Part shown: positions 24,775 to 32,680 of the stretch, one piece after another
How the letters are laid out: the number at the start of each line of letters is the position of its first letter
How positions within the stretch are numbered: the first letter of the stretch is position 1
Source of the DNA: Gemmatimonadota bacterium
Lineage (GTDB): Bacteria > Gemmatimonadota > Gemmatimonadetes > Longimicrobiales > Gaopeijiaceae
Assembly: GCA_040882465.1 (NCBI GenBank)
Contig: JBBEBG010000010.1
Span: 1-37,841 of the forward strand
Length of the DNA stretch: 37,841 bases
Direction of reading: 5' to 3'
Notes under the pieces: model-generated
Told to the model about the DNA's origin: nothing
Seen by the model: the letters and a program-made list of their open reading frames with translations, nothing else
Database searches by the model: none
Position numbers and translations under genes: made by a program

Positions 24775-25449
24775 ATGCCCTCCCGATCAAAAAAAAATCC
24801 CCTCGTCTTCCTGACGGGGTTCGCGCTCTACTTCGGTGCGCTCTGGTTCCTCTGGAACACACCCGTCGTTTATCCGCTCAAGCTCTTCGTCATCTTCCTC
24901 CACGAGATCAGCCATGGGATCGCGGCCGTGGCGACCGGCGGCTCGATCCAGGAAATCACGATTAACCCACGGCTCGGGGGTGCCTGTTATTGCCCGGGAG
25001 GAAACGCCTTCCTCACCCTCTCCGCCGGTTATCTGGGAAGCCTCGTCTGGGGCGGCGTGATCCTCGAGGCGGGATGGCGCGCCCGAAGCCGCGTGCACCT
25101 CGTGGTGCGGATCGCGGGTGCGATGATGCTCCTCCTTACCCTTCTCTTCGTGCGCGGGATCTTCGGCTTCGTTTTCGGCGCCGCCTTCGGGATCGCCCTC
25201 ATCCTCACGGCTCGACACCTTTCGCTTCCCACGAACCGGAGGGTTCTCGAAGTCCTCGGGCTCACGAGCTGCCTCTACGCCGTTCTCGACATCAAGAGCG
25301 ACGTCCTCGACCGCCCGGAGCTCCCTTCCGATGCCGCGATGCTCGGTGAGCTCACCGGAGTGCCGACACTGGTCTGGGGAGCCCTCTGGATTACCATGGC
25401 TCTCGGCATCTCGGCCTGGCTCTTCCGACGCGCGTACCGGCATTATTGA
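24775..25449 (+). CDS. M50-type (M50B-like) membrane metalloprotease
   Basis: This 224-residue polytopic membrane protein has the zinc-protease motif HEISH at residues 43-47 inside a hydrophobic helix. A possible third ligand lies in YAVLDIKSDVLDR near residues 171-183. This matches the M50B group of site-2-protease-like or peptidase-fold membrane proteins. At least six hydrophobic segments can be seen, ending WITMALGISAWLFRRAY. There is no PDZ domain. The ribosome binding site is weak. The gene stands between a terminator and the blaI operator, so it is probably its own transcript. It may cut membrane-bound regulators or may be an inactive relative. Confidence 0.8.
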   Translation: MPSRSKKNPLVFLTGFALYFGALWFLWNTPVVYPLKLFVIFLHEISHGIAAVATGGSIQEITINPRLGGACYCPGGNAFLTLSAGYLGSLVWGGVILEAGWRARSRVHLVVRIAGAMMLLLTLLFVRGIFGFVFGAAFGIALILTARHLSLPTNRRVLEVLGLTSCLYAVLDIKSDVLDRPELPSDAAMLGELTGVPTLVWGALWITMALGISAWLFRRAYRHY

Positions 25450-25525
25450 AGGCGCCGCCAACCCGCCTCCCGGCTTCACTACGAACAAAAAGGTAGACAT
25501 CGGGGCGACGGGGTATTATCGTAGG

Positions 25526-25543
25526 ATACGAATCAGTTCGTAT
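25526..25543. promoter_or_regulatory. Operator-like palindrome upstream of blaI
   Basis: ATACGAA-TCAG-TTCGTAT is a perfect 7-4-7 inverted repeat 77 bp before the blaI start. It overlaps a second one (TCGTA-GGA-TACGA, 25519-25531). A flanking inverted pair, ACGAACAA (25481-25488) and TTGTTCGT (25543-25550), repeats part of the half-site. BlaI-family repressors bind such dyads and repress their own operon. Promoter elements are not clear. Confidence 0.7.
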
Positions 25544-25619
25544 TGTTCGTCCTTCCCGGCGAGTGTGCATCCCCGGGGAGATGGCTCGTCTCACCACTTG
25601 AGAGCAAGGAGGAAACCGA

Positions 25620-26018
25620 ATGGGCGGGGATGTCGTCTTCACGGAACGGGAGCTGGACATCATGAGCGTCCTCTGGTCCGAGGGGTCCGGAACGGTGACC
25701 GAGGTGCGCGAGAGGCTCCCTTACGAGACGGGTTACACCTCCGTCCTGAAGTTCCTCCAGATCCTGGAAGAGAAGGGGCACGTGCGCCATGAGCAGGAGG
25801 GTCGCGCGTACCGTTATTTCCCCACCGTCGAGTCGGAGGACGCCGGGAGAACCGCGCTCGGGAGGATCGTGAGCAAGATCTTCCACGGATCCGCGGAGCT
25901 CACCCTCGCCCGACTCGTCGAGGAACGGCCGATCTCTCCCGCGGAGCTTCGCAGGATGAAGAAGATCCTGGACGAGCTCGTGGAGGAAGAGGGCGAAGGA
26001 GGCGATGCGGACCCATGA
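25620..26018 (+). CDS. blaI: BlaI/MecI-family transcriptional repressor
   Basis: This 132-residue winged-helix repressor is close to the usual BlaI length. It begins FTERELDIMSVLWSEGSGTV, the first helices of a BlaI/MecI/CopY DNA-binding domain, followed by TEVRERLPYETGYTSVLKFL (recognition helix) and a wing (YRYFPTV). The acidic C terminus supplies dimerisation. BlaI-type repressors sit on palindromes and are cut by a BlaR1-type membrane protease on signal; that protease is encoded immediately downstream with a 4-bp ATGA overlap. The signal could be a cell-wall-active compound, but BlaI/BlaR pairs in this kind of bacterium often control TonB-related genes, as here. Confidence 0.93.
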   Translation: MGGDVVFTERELDIMSVLWSEGSGTVTEVRERLPYETGYTSVLKFLQILEEKGHVRHEQEGRAYRYFPTVESEDAGRTALGRIVSKIFHGSAELTLARLVEERPISPAELRRMKKILDELVEEEGEGGDADP

Positions 26019-27565
26019 CGCTCACGGGGTGGATGGTCTATGCGTTGGTGGTGAGCCTCCTCGTCGGCGGCGCCGCGTGGTCCCTGGACCGTGGGCTCGC
26101 GCTACAGCGCGCCCCCACACGCTGGATCTGGCTGGCTTCCCTGCTTCTCTCCATCGGGGTTCCTCTCGGAGGCGCGTTATTCCCATCGCCGAGCCAGGGG
26201 GAAGCGCTCGCCGAATCGGGCCTCCCGGCGACGGTCTCGGGGGCGAGCGGAGTCGAGTTGGGCGGAGCGCTCGGCTCCGAAAGCGAGTTCCTGAACGCGG
26301 GGCCGCTCCTCTTCCTCTCGCGGCTCGGGGAGCGCGTGACCGAAGCGTTGAGGGATGGGCAAGCTCTCCTCCCGGCCGGAGAAAAGGTTCAGAGGGGGGT
26401 CGCGGCCGCCTGGATCACGGGATCGCTCGCAATGGCGATCGTCCTCCTCCTCGCCGGGGCGACGACGACCCGCCGGAAGCGTCAGTGGTCGGTGCGCAGA
26501 ATTCGAGGACGGAAGGTGCGCGTCTCTCCCAGAATGGGACCGGCGGTCATCGGCGTCGTGCGGCCGGAGATCGTCCTCCCCGCCTGGGCCGAGTGGGCGA
26601 ATCCACAGGAGCTCGATCTCATGCTCGCGCACGAAGAGGAGCATCTGCGGGCCGGGGATCCGCGTCTTCTAGCGCTGGCTCTCCTCCCCCTCGTCCTCAT
26701 GCCTTGGAATCCATCGCTCTGGTGGCAGTTCCGGCGGCTGCGCGACGCCGTGGAAGTGGACTGCGACCGTCGCGTCCTCGCGCGAGGCGCCCCCGCGGCG
26801 AAATACGGCCGCCTCCTCCTTCATCTGGGCAGCGTGCGGTGCCGCGAAGCGGTCCTGTCGCCGGCCTTCGCCGGGTCGTCTTCTCTCCTCGAACGCAGGT
26901 TGAAAGCCATGCAAAAGAAATCACGACGGATCGGCGTCCCGCTCTCGATACTCGCGGGAGTGATCGCCGTGGGGCTGGTGGCCGTCGCCTGTGAAGCGGA
27001 CGCCCCGGCCATCGAGGAGGAGGTCTCGGCTGCGGCGCAGGACCCGCCGCGCTCGTCCGGAACCGACCCGCTTCCGGACCGCGAGACAGGGGTCGCACCC
27101 TCCGAGGCCGTGGGCGACAGTCCGGTGGCGGCGGATCAGCCGCGGACTCCCCAGTTGACCCCACCGGCCGCGTACGACAGCGTCTTTCGCTCTGAGTTTC
27201 GTGACGTCCCCGTGAGCGAACTGGAGGCCGAAGCAGCCGCAGCCCGGATGCGCGACGCGCCCGCCTTCACCCCCTTCGAAGTGGCGCCTCAGCTCCGAAA
27301 CGCACCAAGCGTCCAACGGATCCTGGAAAGTGAGTACCCAGCCATGCTCCGCGACGCGGGAGTCGGCGGAACGGTCATCGTCCACTTCTTCATCGACGAG
27401 ACCGGCGCGGTCGGAAACGCGGCCATACACGAGAGCTCCGGGCAGGCCCAGCTGGACGCCGCCGCCCTTCGTGCGGCACGCGAATTCGAATTCGCCCCCG
27501 CGCTCAACCGGGATCGGCCCGTCCCCGTGTGGGTGTCCATTCCCGTCACCTTCCGGTCCAACTGA
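26015..27565 (+). CDS. blaR1: BlaR1-type (M56) sensor protease fused to a TonB C-terminal domain
   Basis: Of 516 residues, about 1-330 form the M56 membrane protease. They have hydrophobic segments at the N terminus and zinc motif HEEEH (206-210) in LAHEEEHLRAGD, with the downstream acidic segment AVEVDCDRRVL. The protease is expected to cut BlaI. A last hydrophobic segment (LSILAGVIAVGLVAVACEAD) is followed by a proline-rich linker, and residues about 425-516 form a TonB C-terminal-like domain (YPAMLRDAGVGGTVIVHFFI, DAAALRAAREFEFAPALNRD). No penicillin-binding sensor domain is seen, unlike classic BlaR1, so the inducer is unlikely to be a plain beta-lactam. It overlaps blaI by 4 bp. Confidence 0.9.
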   Translation: MTLTGWMVYALVVSLLVGGAAWSLDRGLALQRAPTRWIWLASLLLSIGVPLGGALFPSPSQGEALAESGLPATVSGASGVELGGALGSESEFLNAGPLLFLSRLGERVTEALRDGQALLPAGEKVQRGVAAAWITGSLAMAIVLLLAGATTTRRKRQWSVRRIRGRKVRVSPRMGPAVIGVVRPEIVLPAWAEWANPQELDLMLAHEEEHLRAGDPRLLALALLPLVLMPWNPSLWWQFRRLRDAVEVDCDRRVLARGAPAAKYGRLLLHLGSVRCREAVLSPAFAGSSSLLERRLKAMQKKSRRIGVPLSILAGVIAVGLVAVACEADAPAIEEEVSAAAQDPPRSSGTDPLPDRETGVAPSEAVGDSPVAADQPRTPQLTPPAAYDSVFRSEFRDVPVSELEAEAAAARMRDAPAFTPFEVAPQLRNAPSVQRILESEYPAMLRDAGVGGTVIVHFFIDETGAVGNAAIHESSGQAQLDAAALRAAREFEFAPALNRDRPVPVWVSIPVTFRSN

Positions 27566-27575
27566 GGAGGGTCCC

Positions 27576-28250
27576 ATGCCATCCGGCACGAGTCCGAACG
27601 GTCGCCCCGAGACCGCCAACGACCGGCTGAAGCGGTCCTTCGACTCCTGGCTCTGGAACGCGATCGTCGCCGCCACGATCGCGCATGCGGCCGTCCTCGT
27701 CCTCTGGCCCGAGCTCCAAGCCTCCGCGGCGGGCTTCGACATGAGCGAGATCACCACGATCGACATGCCGCCCGAGGTGGCCCCGCCCCCACCGCCCGAG
27801 CAGATCCAGCGCCCGGCGAGCCCCGTGGTCACCGCGGCGCAGATCGACGAGAACATCACGATCCCCGTCACGACCATCGAGGAGTACCTGAACACGCCGC
27901 TCCCGGCGCCGCGGGCGCAGAGCGCGGTCGACCTCACGAACGCGCCCCACTTCACCCCGGTGGAAGTGGCTCCCGAAGTCCGGAACCGGGACGAGTTTCG
28001 CCGTCTCCTCCAGGCCGCTTACCCCGCGATGCTGCGCGACGCGCGGATCGGAGGGGAGGTCCGCCTCCACTTCTTCATCAACGCCGAAGGCGTCGTGGAG
28101 ACGGCGCTGGTCGCGGTGAGCTCGGGGCAGTCCCAGCTCGACGAAGCGGCGCTCCAGGTGGCCCCGCGCATCGAATTCACCCCCGCCCTCAATCGTGGCG
28201 AGCGGGTTCCCGTCTGGGTCGAGATTTCGATTCTTTTCGAGCCGGAATGA
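27576..28250 (+). CDS. TonB-family protein
   Basis: This 224-residue protein has an N-terminal membrane anchor (WNAIVAATIAHAAVLVLW, about 27-44), a proline-rich segment (PPEVAPPPPPEQIQRP) and a C-terminal TonB domain (YPAMLRDARIGGEVRLHFFI, EAALQVAPRIEFTPALN). TonB links ExbB/ExbD energy to outer-membrane receptors, but no exbBD genes are in the window. The C-terminal domain strongly resembles that of the BlaR1 protein upstream (YPAMLRDA, IGGEV versus VGGTV, FTPALNR versus FAPALNR), so the two probably arose by duplication. It begins 10 bp after blaR1, with a GAGGAGG ribosome binding site. Confidence 0.9.
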   Translation: MPSGTSPNGRPETANDRLKRSFDSWLWNAIVAATIAHAAVLVLWPELQASAAGFDMSEITTIDMPPEVAPPPPPEQIQRPASPVVTAAQIDENITIPVTTIEEYLNTPLPAPRAQSAVDLTNAPHFTPVEVAPEVRNRDEFRRLLQAAYPAMLRDARIGGEVRLHFFINAEGVVETALVAVSSGQSQLDEAALQVAPRIEFTPALNRGERVPVWVEISILFEPE

Positions 28251-28543
28251 AGAGTCTTTACCTGAGGACGTTCGTTACATACCTTCGGAGCGTCCCCCGT
28301 ATGGGGACTGGGCCGATCGAGCCGAGCCAGAGTGCAAAGCCGATCCGGACCGCGGGACTCTGATCCCGCCGGAGACACGCCCGATGTTTCCCCGTAAAAA
28401 GGAGGTGATCCCTTGTCTAGCCCTAGTAGTCCATCCAGCCTGGCACGGGCAAGCGGTCGCCGCATCGGCCGGTAACAGCCGAATCGATCGCTCGCTGTTC
28501 AGGCCGCGCGTTTGATCGCGCTAGGCTGGACGGCGTGAAAAAA
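28251..28543. other. Structured intergenic region with a mini-ORF
   Basis: Two hairpins are visible: GTCCCC/GGGGAC with a 5-base loop (28291-28307) and GCGGGA-CTCTGA-TCCCGC (28352-28369) with extra flanking pairing. At 28396-28412 is AAAAAGGAGGTGATCC, a full-length complement of the 16S 3' end, followed by TTG. From there a 20-codon frame (28413-28475) runs LSSPSSPSSLARASGRR to TAA. The bidirectional terminator follows. It could be a leader-type or small-RNA transcript; no protein family is recognised. Confidence 0.45.
28413..28475 (+). CDS. Mini-ORF with full-length Shine-Dalgarno sequence, 20 residues
   Basis: A TTG start follows AAAAAGGAGGTGATCC directly, and the short frame (SSPSSPSSLARAS, then arginine-rich) ends with TAA. 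The unusually perfect ribosome binding site, not the peptide itself, makes it a candidate. It could be a leader peptide or chance. The 106-codon frame in a different register across this region seems less likely. Confidence 0.35.
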   Translation: MSSPSSPSSLARASGRRIGR

Positions 28544-28577
28544 GGGCCGCCGACGAAGTCTGTCGGCGGCCCTTCTT
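28544..28577. terminator. Bidirectional rho-independent terminator
   Basis: An 11-bp perfect stem (GGGCCGCCGAC/GTCGGCGGCCC) closes a 7-base loop, with an A run before it and TTCTTC after it. It serves the plus-strand unit and the minus-strand redoxin gene that ends at 28606. Confidence 0.93.
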
Positions 28578-28605
28578 CATTTCCGGTTGGGGCCCGGCCC
28601 CGCGT

Positions 28606-29187
28606 TCACCCCCCGAAATAGTCCGGCGCGTTCCCCGGCTTCCATTTGATGTTGCACCCGAGGCTCGGCATCTGGTTCTCTGAGACCGCCTTTCCGGCGA
28701 GAAGGGCGTCGGCCGCGCGGCGAAGGTCCGCCCCAGTCACGGGGACGTCGTTCCCGGGACGGCTCCCATCGAGCTGGCCCCGATACACGAGCTTCCGCTC
28801 CCCGTCGAAGAGATAGAAGTCGGGGGTGCACGCGGCGCGATACGCGAGCGCGGCGTCCTGGCTCTCGTCGTAGAGGTAGGGAAAGGTGTACCCGACTTCC
28901 TTGGCTTCCTCCGCCATCTTCTCCGGTGCATCGTCCGGAAACTGCGCGACGTCGTTCGAGTTGATCGCGACGACCGCGAGCCCGCGCGGCTGGTAGTCGC
29001 GCGCGAAGGCCGCGAGCTCGGCGCGCACGTGCCGAACGAAGGGGCAGTGGGGACAGATGAACATCACGAGGAGCCCGGACGCGTCGGCGAAGTCTTCGGA
29101 CGACACTACCTTTCCGGAAGGATCGGGGAGAGAAAAAGAGGGCGCCCTGGTACCCAGCGCGAGCATCGTGGAGGGGACGCGTGCCAT
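28606..29187 (-). CDS. Thioredoxin-fold (AhpC/TSA-Redoxin-type) protein
   Basis: This 193-residue protein has a thioredoxin fold. APSFSLPDPSGKVVSSEDF is the typical start of a peroxiredoxin/redoxin domain, and GLLVMFICPHCPFV carries a CPHC motif (C45, C48) in place of the peroxiredoxin T-x-x-C, so it is more likely a thiol-disulfide oxidoreductase than a peroxidase. The pattern GNDVPVTGADLRRAADALLAG near the end is seen in environmental thioredoxin-family proteins. It has no signal peptide. The ATG at 29187 has CAGGAG six bases upstream; earlier in-frame starts overlap the promoter region. It diverges from a carboxylesterase gene. Confidence 0.9.
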   Translation of the reverse strand: MARVPSTMLALGTRAPSFSLPDPSGKVVSSEDFADASGLLVMFICPHCPFVRHVRAELAAFARDYQPRGLAVVAINSNDVAQFPDDAPEKMAEEAKEVGYTFPYLYDESQDAALAYRAACTPDFYLFDGERKLVYRGQLDGSRPGNDVPVTGADLRRAADALLAGKAVSENQMPSLGCNIKWKPGNAPDYFGG

Positions 29188-29337
29188 CAGCGGCTCCTGG
29201 TTTTGTGCATGGTTCGTCCGGTGGAGTGATCGGGCTTCGCGTACCCCTCCCTCGGGGTCGGGGTCCACGCTGTTCGACGTCTCGCGGGCCGTTGGCCGCG
29301 AGGAACTTCCGCTCCGGCATGTGCTATCAACTGGACC

Positions 29338-29991
29338 ATGAGCCTCGAATCCCTCAGTCACATCCCCGAAGGCGCGCGCGACGGGAGCCCGCTCGTCGTC
29401 CTCCTCCACGGGCGGGGCTCCGACGAGCACGACCTCCAGGGGATCGTCTCCTTTCTTCCCCCCGACGCGATCCTCGTCACGCCCCGCGCACCCTTCCCCG
29501 GAGCGCCCTGGGGATACGGCCCCGGCTGGGCCTGGTACCGTTACTCCGGTGGACGTCGGGTGGCGGACGAGACGCTCGAGGAGGGCCTCACGGCGCTCGA
29601 CGACTTCCTCGATACCCTGGGTGCCAACCTTCCGGTGCGGCCCGGTCCCAAAATCCTCGGGGGCTTTTCGCAGGGAGGGACGATGGGACTGGCCTGGGCC
29701 CTTTCGCGGCCGGGGCAGCTTTCCGGAGTGGCCGTCCTCTCGGGCTTCCTGGTGGAATCCCCCGTCGTGGAGATGGGCCCCGGGTCGGCCGCGGGCCTCG
29801 AGGTCTTCTGGGGGCATGGCCGCGCCGATCCCAACATCCCCTTCACGATGGCCGAAGAGAGCCGGCGCATCCTCGGCGAAGCGGGCGCCGTGCTCGACAC
29901 CGTGGATCACCCCGGCGGGCACCAGATCTCGCCCGGCGAGTTGCGGGCCTTCCGCCGCTGGTTGGATCGCGTCGCAGCGGAGAAAGCTTAA
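29338..29991 (+). CDS. Phospholipase/carboxylesterase-type alpha/beta hydrolase
   Basis: This 217-residue cytoplasmic hydrolase has all elements of the family: oxyanion segment LLHGRGSDEHD (23-32), nucleophile elbow GFSQGG (Ser111), acid in HGRADPNIP (Asp164) and histidine in HPGGHQI (His195). The length matches small carboxylesterases and acyl-protein-thioesterase-like enzymes of the YpfH type. It ends 7 bp from the greA stop on the opposite strand, with no terminator between them. It diverges from the thioredoxin-fold gene. The ribosome binding site is weak. Confidence 0.9.
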   Translation: MSLESLSHIPEGARDGSPLVVLLHGRGSDEHDLQGIVSFLPPDAILVTPRAPFPGAPWGYGPGWAWYRYSGGRRVADETLEEGLTALDDFLDTLGANLPVRPGPKILGGFSQGGTMGLAWALSRPGQLSGVAVLSGFLVESPVVEMGPGSAAGLEVFWGHGRADPNIPFTMAEESRRILGEAGAVLDTVDHPGGHQISPGELRAFRRWLDRVAAEKA

Positions 29992-29998
29992 CGCGCGA

Positions 29999-30481
29999 TC
30001 ACTCGGCGAGTCCGAGCTGCTGAGGAAGGGTGAGGACTTCCTTCACCTGGAAGCGGCGCGCCCCGACGGGAAGCTCCACGGTCACGTCCTCTCCTTCCCT
30101 CGAGCCGAGGAGGCCGCGTCCGATCGGCGAAGCGAGCGACACCTGCCCGCCGTCCAGATCCATGAAGTCTCCCGCGACGAGAGTGAAGGTCATCTCCGCC
30201 TTCATCTCCACGTCCACGATCGTCACCCGCGAGCCGAAGCCGACCCGGTCGAGGGGCATCGCCTGCACATCGATCTTCGAGAGCTCCGACATGCGGAGCG
30301 AAAGGTGGCTGATCCGCACCTGCACGAAGATCTGCCGCTCGAGGGCGGACTTGTATTCGGAGTTCTCCCGCAGGTCGCCGAGCTCCACCGCCTTCGAAAT
30401 CCGGTCGGGGAGTACGACGTTGAGCTCGTGCGCGAGGTTCTCGATTTCCTGTTCGATCCGCCCTCGGATTTCGTCCAGCAT
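29999..30481 (-). CDS. greA: Transcription elongation factor GreA/GreB family
   Basis: This 160-residue protein has the coiled coil with GDLRENSEYKSALERQ near residues 35-50, the acidic tip seen in Gre factors. The C-terminal FKBP-like domain includes VGFGSRVTIVDVE and the closing SPIGRGLLGSREGEDVTVELP. Gre factors insert the coiled coil into the RNA polymerase secondary channel and rescue backtracked complexes. The start has GAGGAAGG upstream. It is convergent with the carboxylesterase and stands alone. Confidence 0.95.
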   Translation of the reverse strand: MLDEIRGRIEQEIENLAHELNVVLPDRISKAVELGDLRENSEYKSALERQIFVQVRISHLSLRMSELSKIDVQAMPLDRVGFGSRVTIVDVEMKAEMTFTLVAGDFMDLDGGQVSLASPIGRGLLGSREGEDVTVELPVGARRFQVKEVLTLPQQLGLAE

Positions 30482-30639
30482 GGCCCTTCCTCGGGTGCAA
30501 TAAGAACCCGGGGCCCGGCTCCAGAGGACTCAAGTTGCCTGGGAAGGCGGACCCGCGGTGGGACTCTCCGTCGTGACGGCCGACCTGCGCCGTATTGGAC
30601 CATAGTATCACCCGCACGGGCCGGAGGGGAGGGCACCTC

Positions 30640-30676
30640 TTGACTCGGTCTCTCTCTTAATGATATTATATTATCG
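30640..30676 (+). promoter_or_regulatory. Promoter with Fur/Zur-type box before the MerC-like gene
   Basis: TTGACT (30640-30645), an 18-base spacer and TATTAT (30664-30669) form a good sigma-70-type promoter. The -10 lies inside the AT-rich near-palindrome GATATTATATTATC (30662-30675, 12 of 14 positions symmetric), which resembles a Fur/Zur box and would block the promoter. The gene two downstream is a Fur-family regulator. Confidence 0.65.
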
Positions 30677-30696
30677 TTTACTGCGAGGGAGGAATC

Positions 30697-31095
30697 TTGC
30701 TGGAAACCAGTTACGGAACACCCCGGCATCCAACGGGGACGAGCACGCGCTGGACGGCGCTGGCCCCGCTCGCCTGCGCCATGCACTGCGCGGCGACTCC
30801 CGTCCTCGCGGCGGCGCTTCCCGTCTTCGCCACCACCTCCGGAGTGGAGTGGGGATTTCTCGGGGCGACGGTCCTCTTCGGAGGGATCACCGTCCCCCGG
30901 CACCGGCACACCTCACGCGACCTCCGTCCCGCGGGTCTCCTCCTTCTCGGAGTCGCGCTCTGGGTCGCGTCCCTTCTCCGAGTCCTCGATCCCCTCCCGC
31001 AGGACCTCACGACCGCGTTCGCATCACTCGCCGCCGCCGCCGGCCTCTTCTGGCTCGCACGCGCTCGCCACACGCACCGTGTCGCGGGCGGTTGA
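30697..31095 (+). CDS. MerC-family membrane protein
   Basis: This 132-residue membrane protein has a TTG start preceded by GGGAGGAATC. It has about four hydrophobic segments and the metal-binding segment LACAMHCAATPVLAAALP, in which the C-x-x-x-C and H residues match MerC proteins. MerC was described as a mercuric-ion transporter, but MerC-domain proteins beside Fur/Zur genes probably handle zinc or a similar metal. No merA or merR is present here. Fur-type control is suggested by the box at 30662-30675. Confidence 0.85.
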   Translation: MLETSYGTPRHPTGTSTRWTALAPLACAMHCAATPVLAAALPVFATTSGVEWGFLGATVLFGGITVPRHRHTSRDLRPAGLLLLGVALWVASLLRVLDPLPQDLTTAFASLAAAAGLFWLARARHTHRVAGG

Positions 31096-31167
31096 ATCCC
31101 GCCCTGGTCCGTAGTACCCTAAGCAACACGATTCGCGGTCCTTCTTCCTGTACTGCGTGCCCTTCCG

Positions 31168-31542
31168 TTGATCCAAAGAGAAACGCGTCAGCGACGCGCG
31201 ATTCGAAAAACCTTCGAGGAGGCCGGGCATCCGCTCAGCCCCAAAGAGCTCCTCGACGCCGCCCGCTCCCATGTGGGTGGTCTCGGGATCGCGACGATCT
31301 ACCGCAATCTCAAGAGTCTTCAAGACGACGGATGGATCGTCCCCGTGGATCTCCCGGGCGAACCCTCGCGCTACGAGATCGCCGGGAAGGGTCATCACCA
31401 CCACTTCCACTGCCGGAGTTGTGACCGGGTGTACGAGGTGGACGGGTGCCCCGGAAACCTCCGGTCCGTGACTCCCGACGGCTTCCGGCTCGAGAGCCAC
31501 GAGTTCGTCCTCTACGGCCTCTGCGAGGCCTGCGCGGCGTAA
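31168..31542 (+). CDS. Fur-family metal-dependent regulator, probably Zur-like
   Basis: This 124-residue protein has the Fur winged helix (ELLDAARSHVGGLGIATIYRNLKSL), the histidine-rich metal site HHHHFH (76-81), and two CxxC pairs, C82/C85 and C119/C122, that bind structural zinc. The start is a TTG at 31168 with no clear ribosome binding site. It lies 72 bp after the MerC-like gene and is likely co-transcribed from the promoter at 30640. Zur, Fur and PerR proteins cannot be told apart by sequence alone; the neighbour and the AT-rich box favour a zinc or iron repressor. Confidence 0.88.
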   Translation: MIQRETRQRRAIRKTFEEAGHPLSPKELLDAARSHVGGLGIATIYRNLKSLQDDGWIVPVDLPGEPSRYEIAGKGHHHHFHCRSCDRVYEVDGCPGNLRSVTPDGFRLESHEFVLYGLCEACAA

Positions 31543-31546
31543 GAAG

Positions 31547-32680
31547 TCAGCCGCGCAGCACTTCTTCCACCAGAGCGATCTTCCGTTCCCGTTCCCCCGG
31601 GGATGCGGCCACGACGTTCACGTGGCCGAGCTTTCGGCCGGGAGCGGGCGGCTTGTCGTAGAGGTGGAGATGGGTCCCGGGGAGGGCGAGGAGGGCGGCG
31701 GGTTCAGGCATGGTCCCGAGTAGATTCACCATCCCCGACCAACCCCGCGGCTCCGGACTCCCCAGCGGGAGCCCGAGGATGGCGCGGAGGTGATTCTCGA
31801 ACTGGCTGGTCGCCGCGCCGTCTTGTGTCCAGTGCCCCGAGTTGTGCACGCGAGGCGCGATTTCGTTCGCGAGAAGTCCCTTCGAGGTGTCGAAGAGCTC
31901 GACCGCGAGGACTCCCACATAGTCGAGCTCGTCCAGAATCCGCGCAGCGATCTCCTCGGCTTCTTGTTGGCGTCCTTCGGCGAGCCGTTCCGCCGGAGCA
32001 CGCGACGTCCGGAGGATGCCCTCCCGATGCACGTTTTCGACGAGCGGGTAAAAGAGGGTCTCACCCTCCCGACCACGGACGCCGAGAATGGAGAGCTCGC
32101 GCTCGAAGGAGACGAATCCCTCCGCGAGGAGGGGAACGCCGCCGAGGGCCTCCCATGCCGGCGTCACTTCCGGCTCCGCGCGCAGGACGCGCTGCCCCTT
32201 CCCGTCGTAGCCGAACCGCCGCGTCTTGAGGACGACCGGGAACCCGAGCTCGCGGACCGCTCCCTCCAGCTCCGCGAATCCATCCACGGCCGCGAAGGGG
32301 GGCGTCGGGATCCCGAGTCGCCGGAACGCTTCCTTTTCCGCCAGCCGGTCCTGCGTCATCTCGAGCGCGGCGGGAGGCGGAAGGACGAGCGCCATCGAGG
32401 CGAGGCGCTTCGCCGCCCCGGCGGGGACGTTTTCGAACTCGTACGTGATGACGTCGAGCCCTTCACCGAAGGCCTCGAGGACCTCCGGGTCGTCGTAGGC
32501 GGCGCGCACGACGGTGCCGAGCTCGCGCACGGGAGGATCGGGGTTCGGATCGAGGAAACGAAAGCGAAGGCCGAGACGAATGCCCGCTAGCGCGAGCATC
32601 CGGCCGAGTTGTCCGCCCCCGATGACCCCGACGGTGCGACTCCAGGGCGAAGAGGGGGGCGGTGTCCTCCCGACGCTCAC
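31547..32680 (-). CDS. purK: 5-(carboxyamino)imidazole ribonucleotide synthase (PurK)
   Basis: This 377-residue ATP-grasp enzyme of purine synthesis makes N5-CAIR from AIR, bicarbonate and ATP. It opens with [14 protein letters not shown], the classic PurK N-terminal nucleotide-binding-like segment. [19 protein letters not shown] is the ATP-grasp loop, and [17 protein letters not shown] is the conserved metal-binding and catalytic segment. It starts with GTG at 32680, overlapping the purE stop by 4 bp. It works with the PurE mutase, which is encoded just upstream. Confidence 0.97.
   Translation of the reverse strand: MSVGRTPPPSSPWSRTVGVIGGGQLGRMLALAGIRLGLRFRFLDPNPDPPVRELGTVVRAAYDDPEVLEAFGEGLDVITYEFENVPAGAAKRLASMALVLPPPAALEMTQDRLAEKEAFRRLGIPTPPFAAVDGFAELEGAVRELGFPVVLKTRRFGYDGKGQRVLRAEPEVTPAWEALGGVPLLAEGFVSFERELSILGVRGREGETLFYPLVENVHREGILRTSRAPAERLAEGRQQEAEEIAARILDELDYVGVLAVELFDTSKGLLANEIAPRVHNSGHWTQDGAATSQFENHLRAILGLPLGSPEPRGWSGMVNLLGTMPEPAALLALPGTHLHLYDKPPAPGRKLGHVNVVAASPGERERKIALVEEVLRG

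Noticed and set aside
28396-28412. Remnant of a 16S rRNA gene end
   Set aside because: Only about 14 bases match and the neighbouring 16S sequence is absent; a strong ribosome binding site is simpler.
28195-28515. 106-codon plus-strand frame
   Set aside because: It overlaps the end of the TonB gene and has no start site or family.
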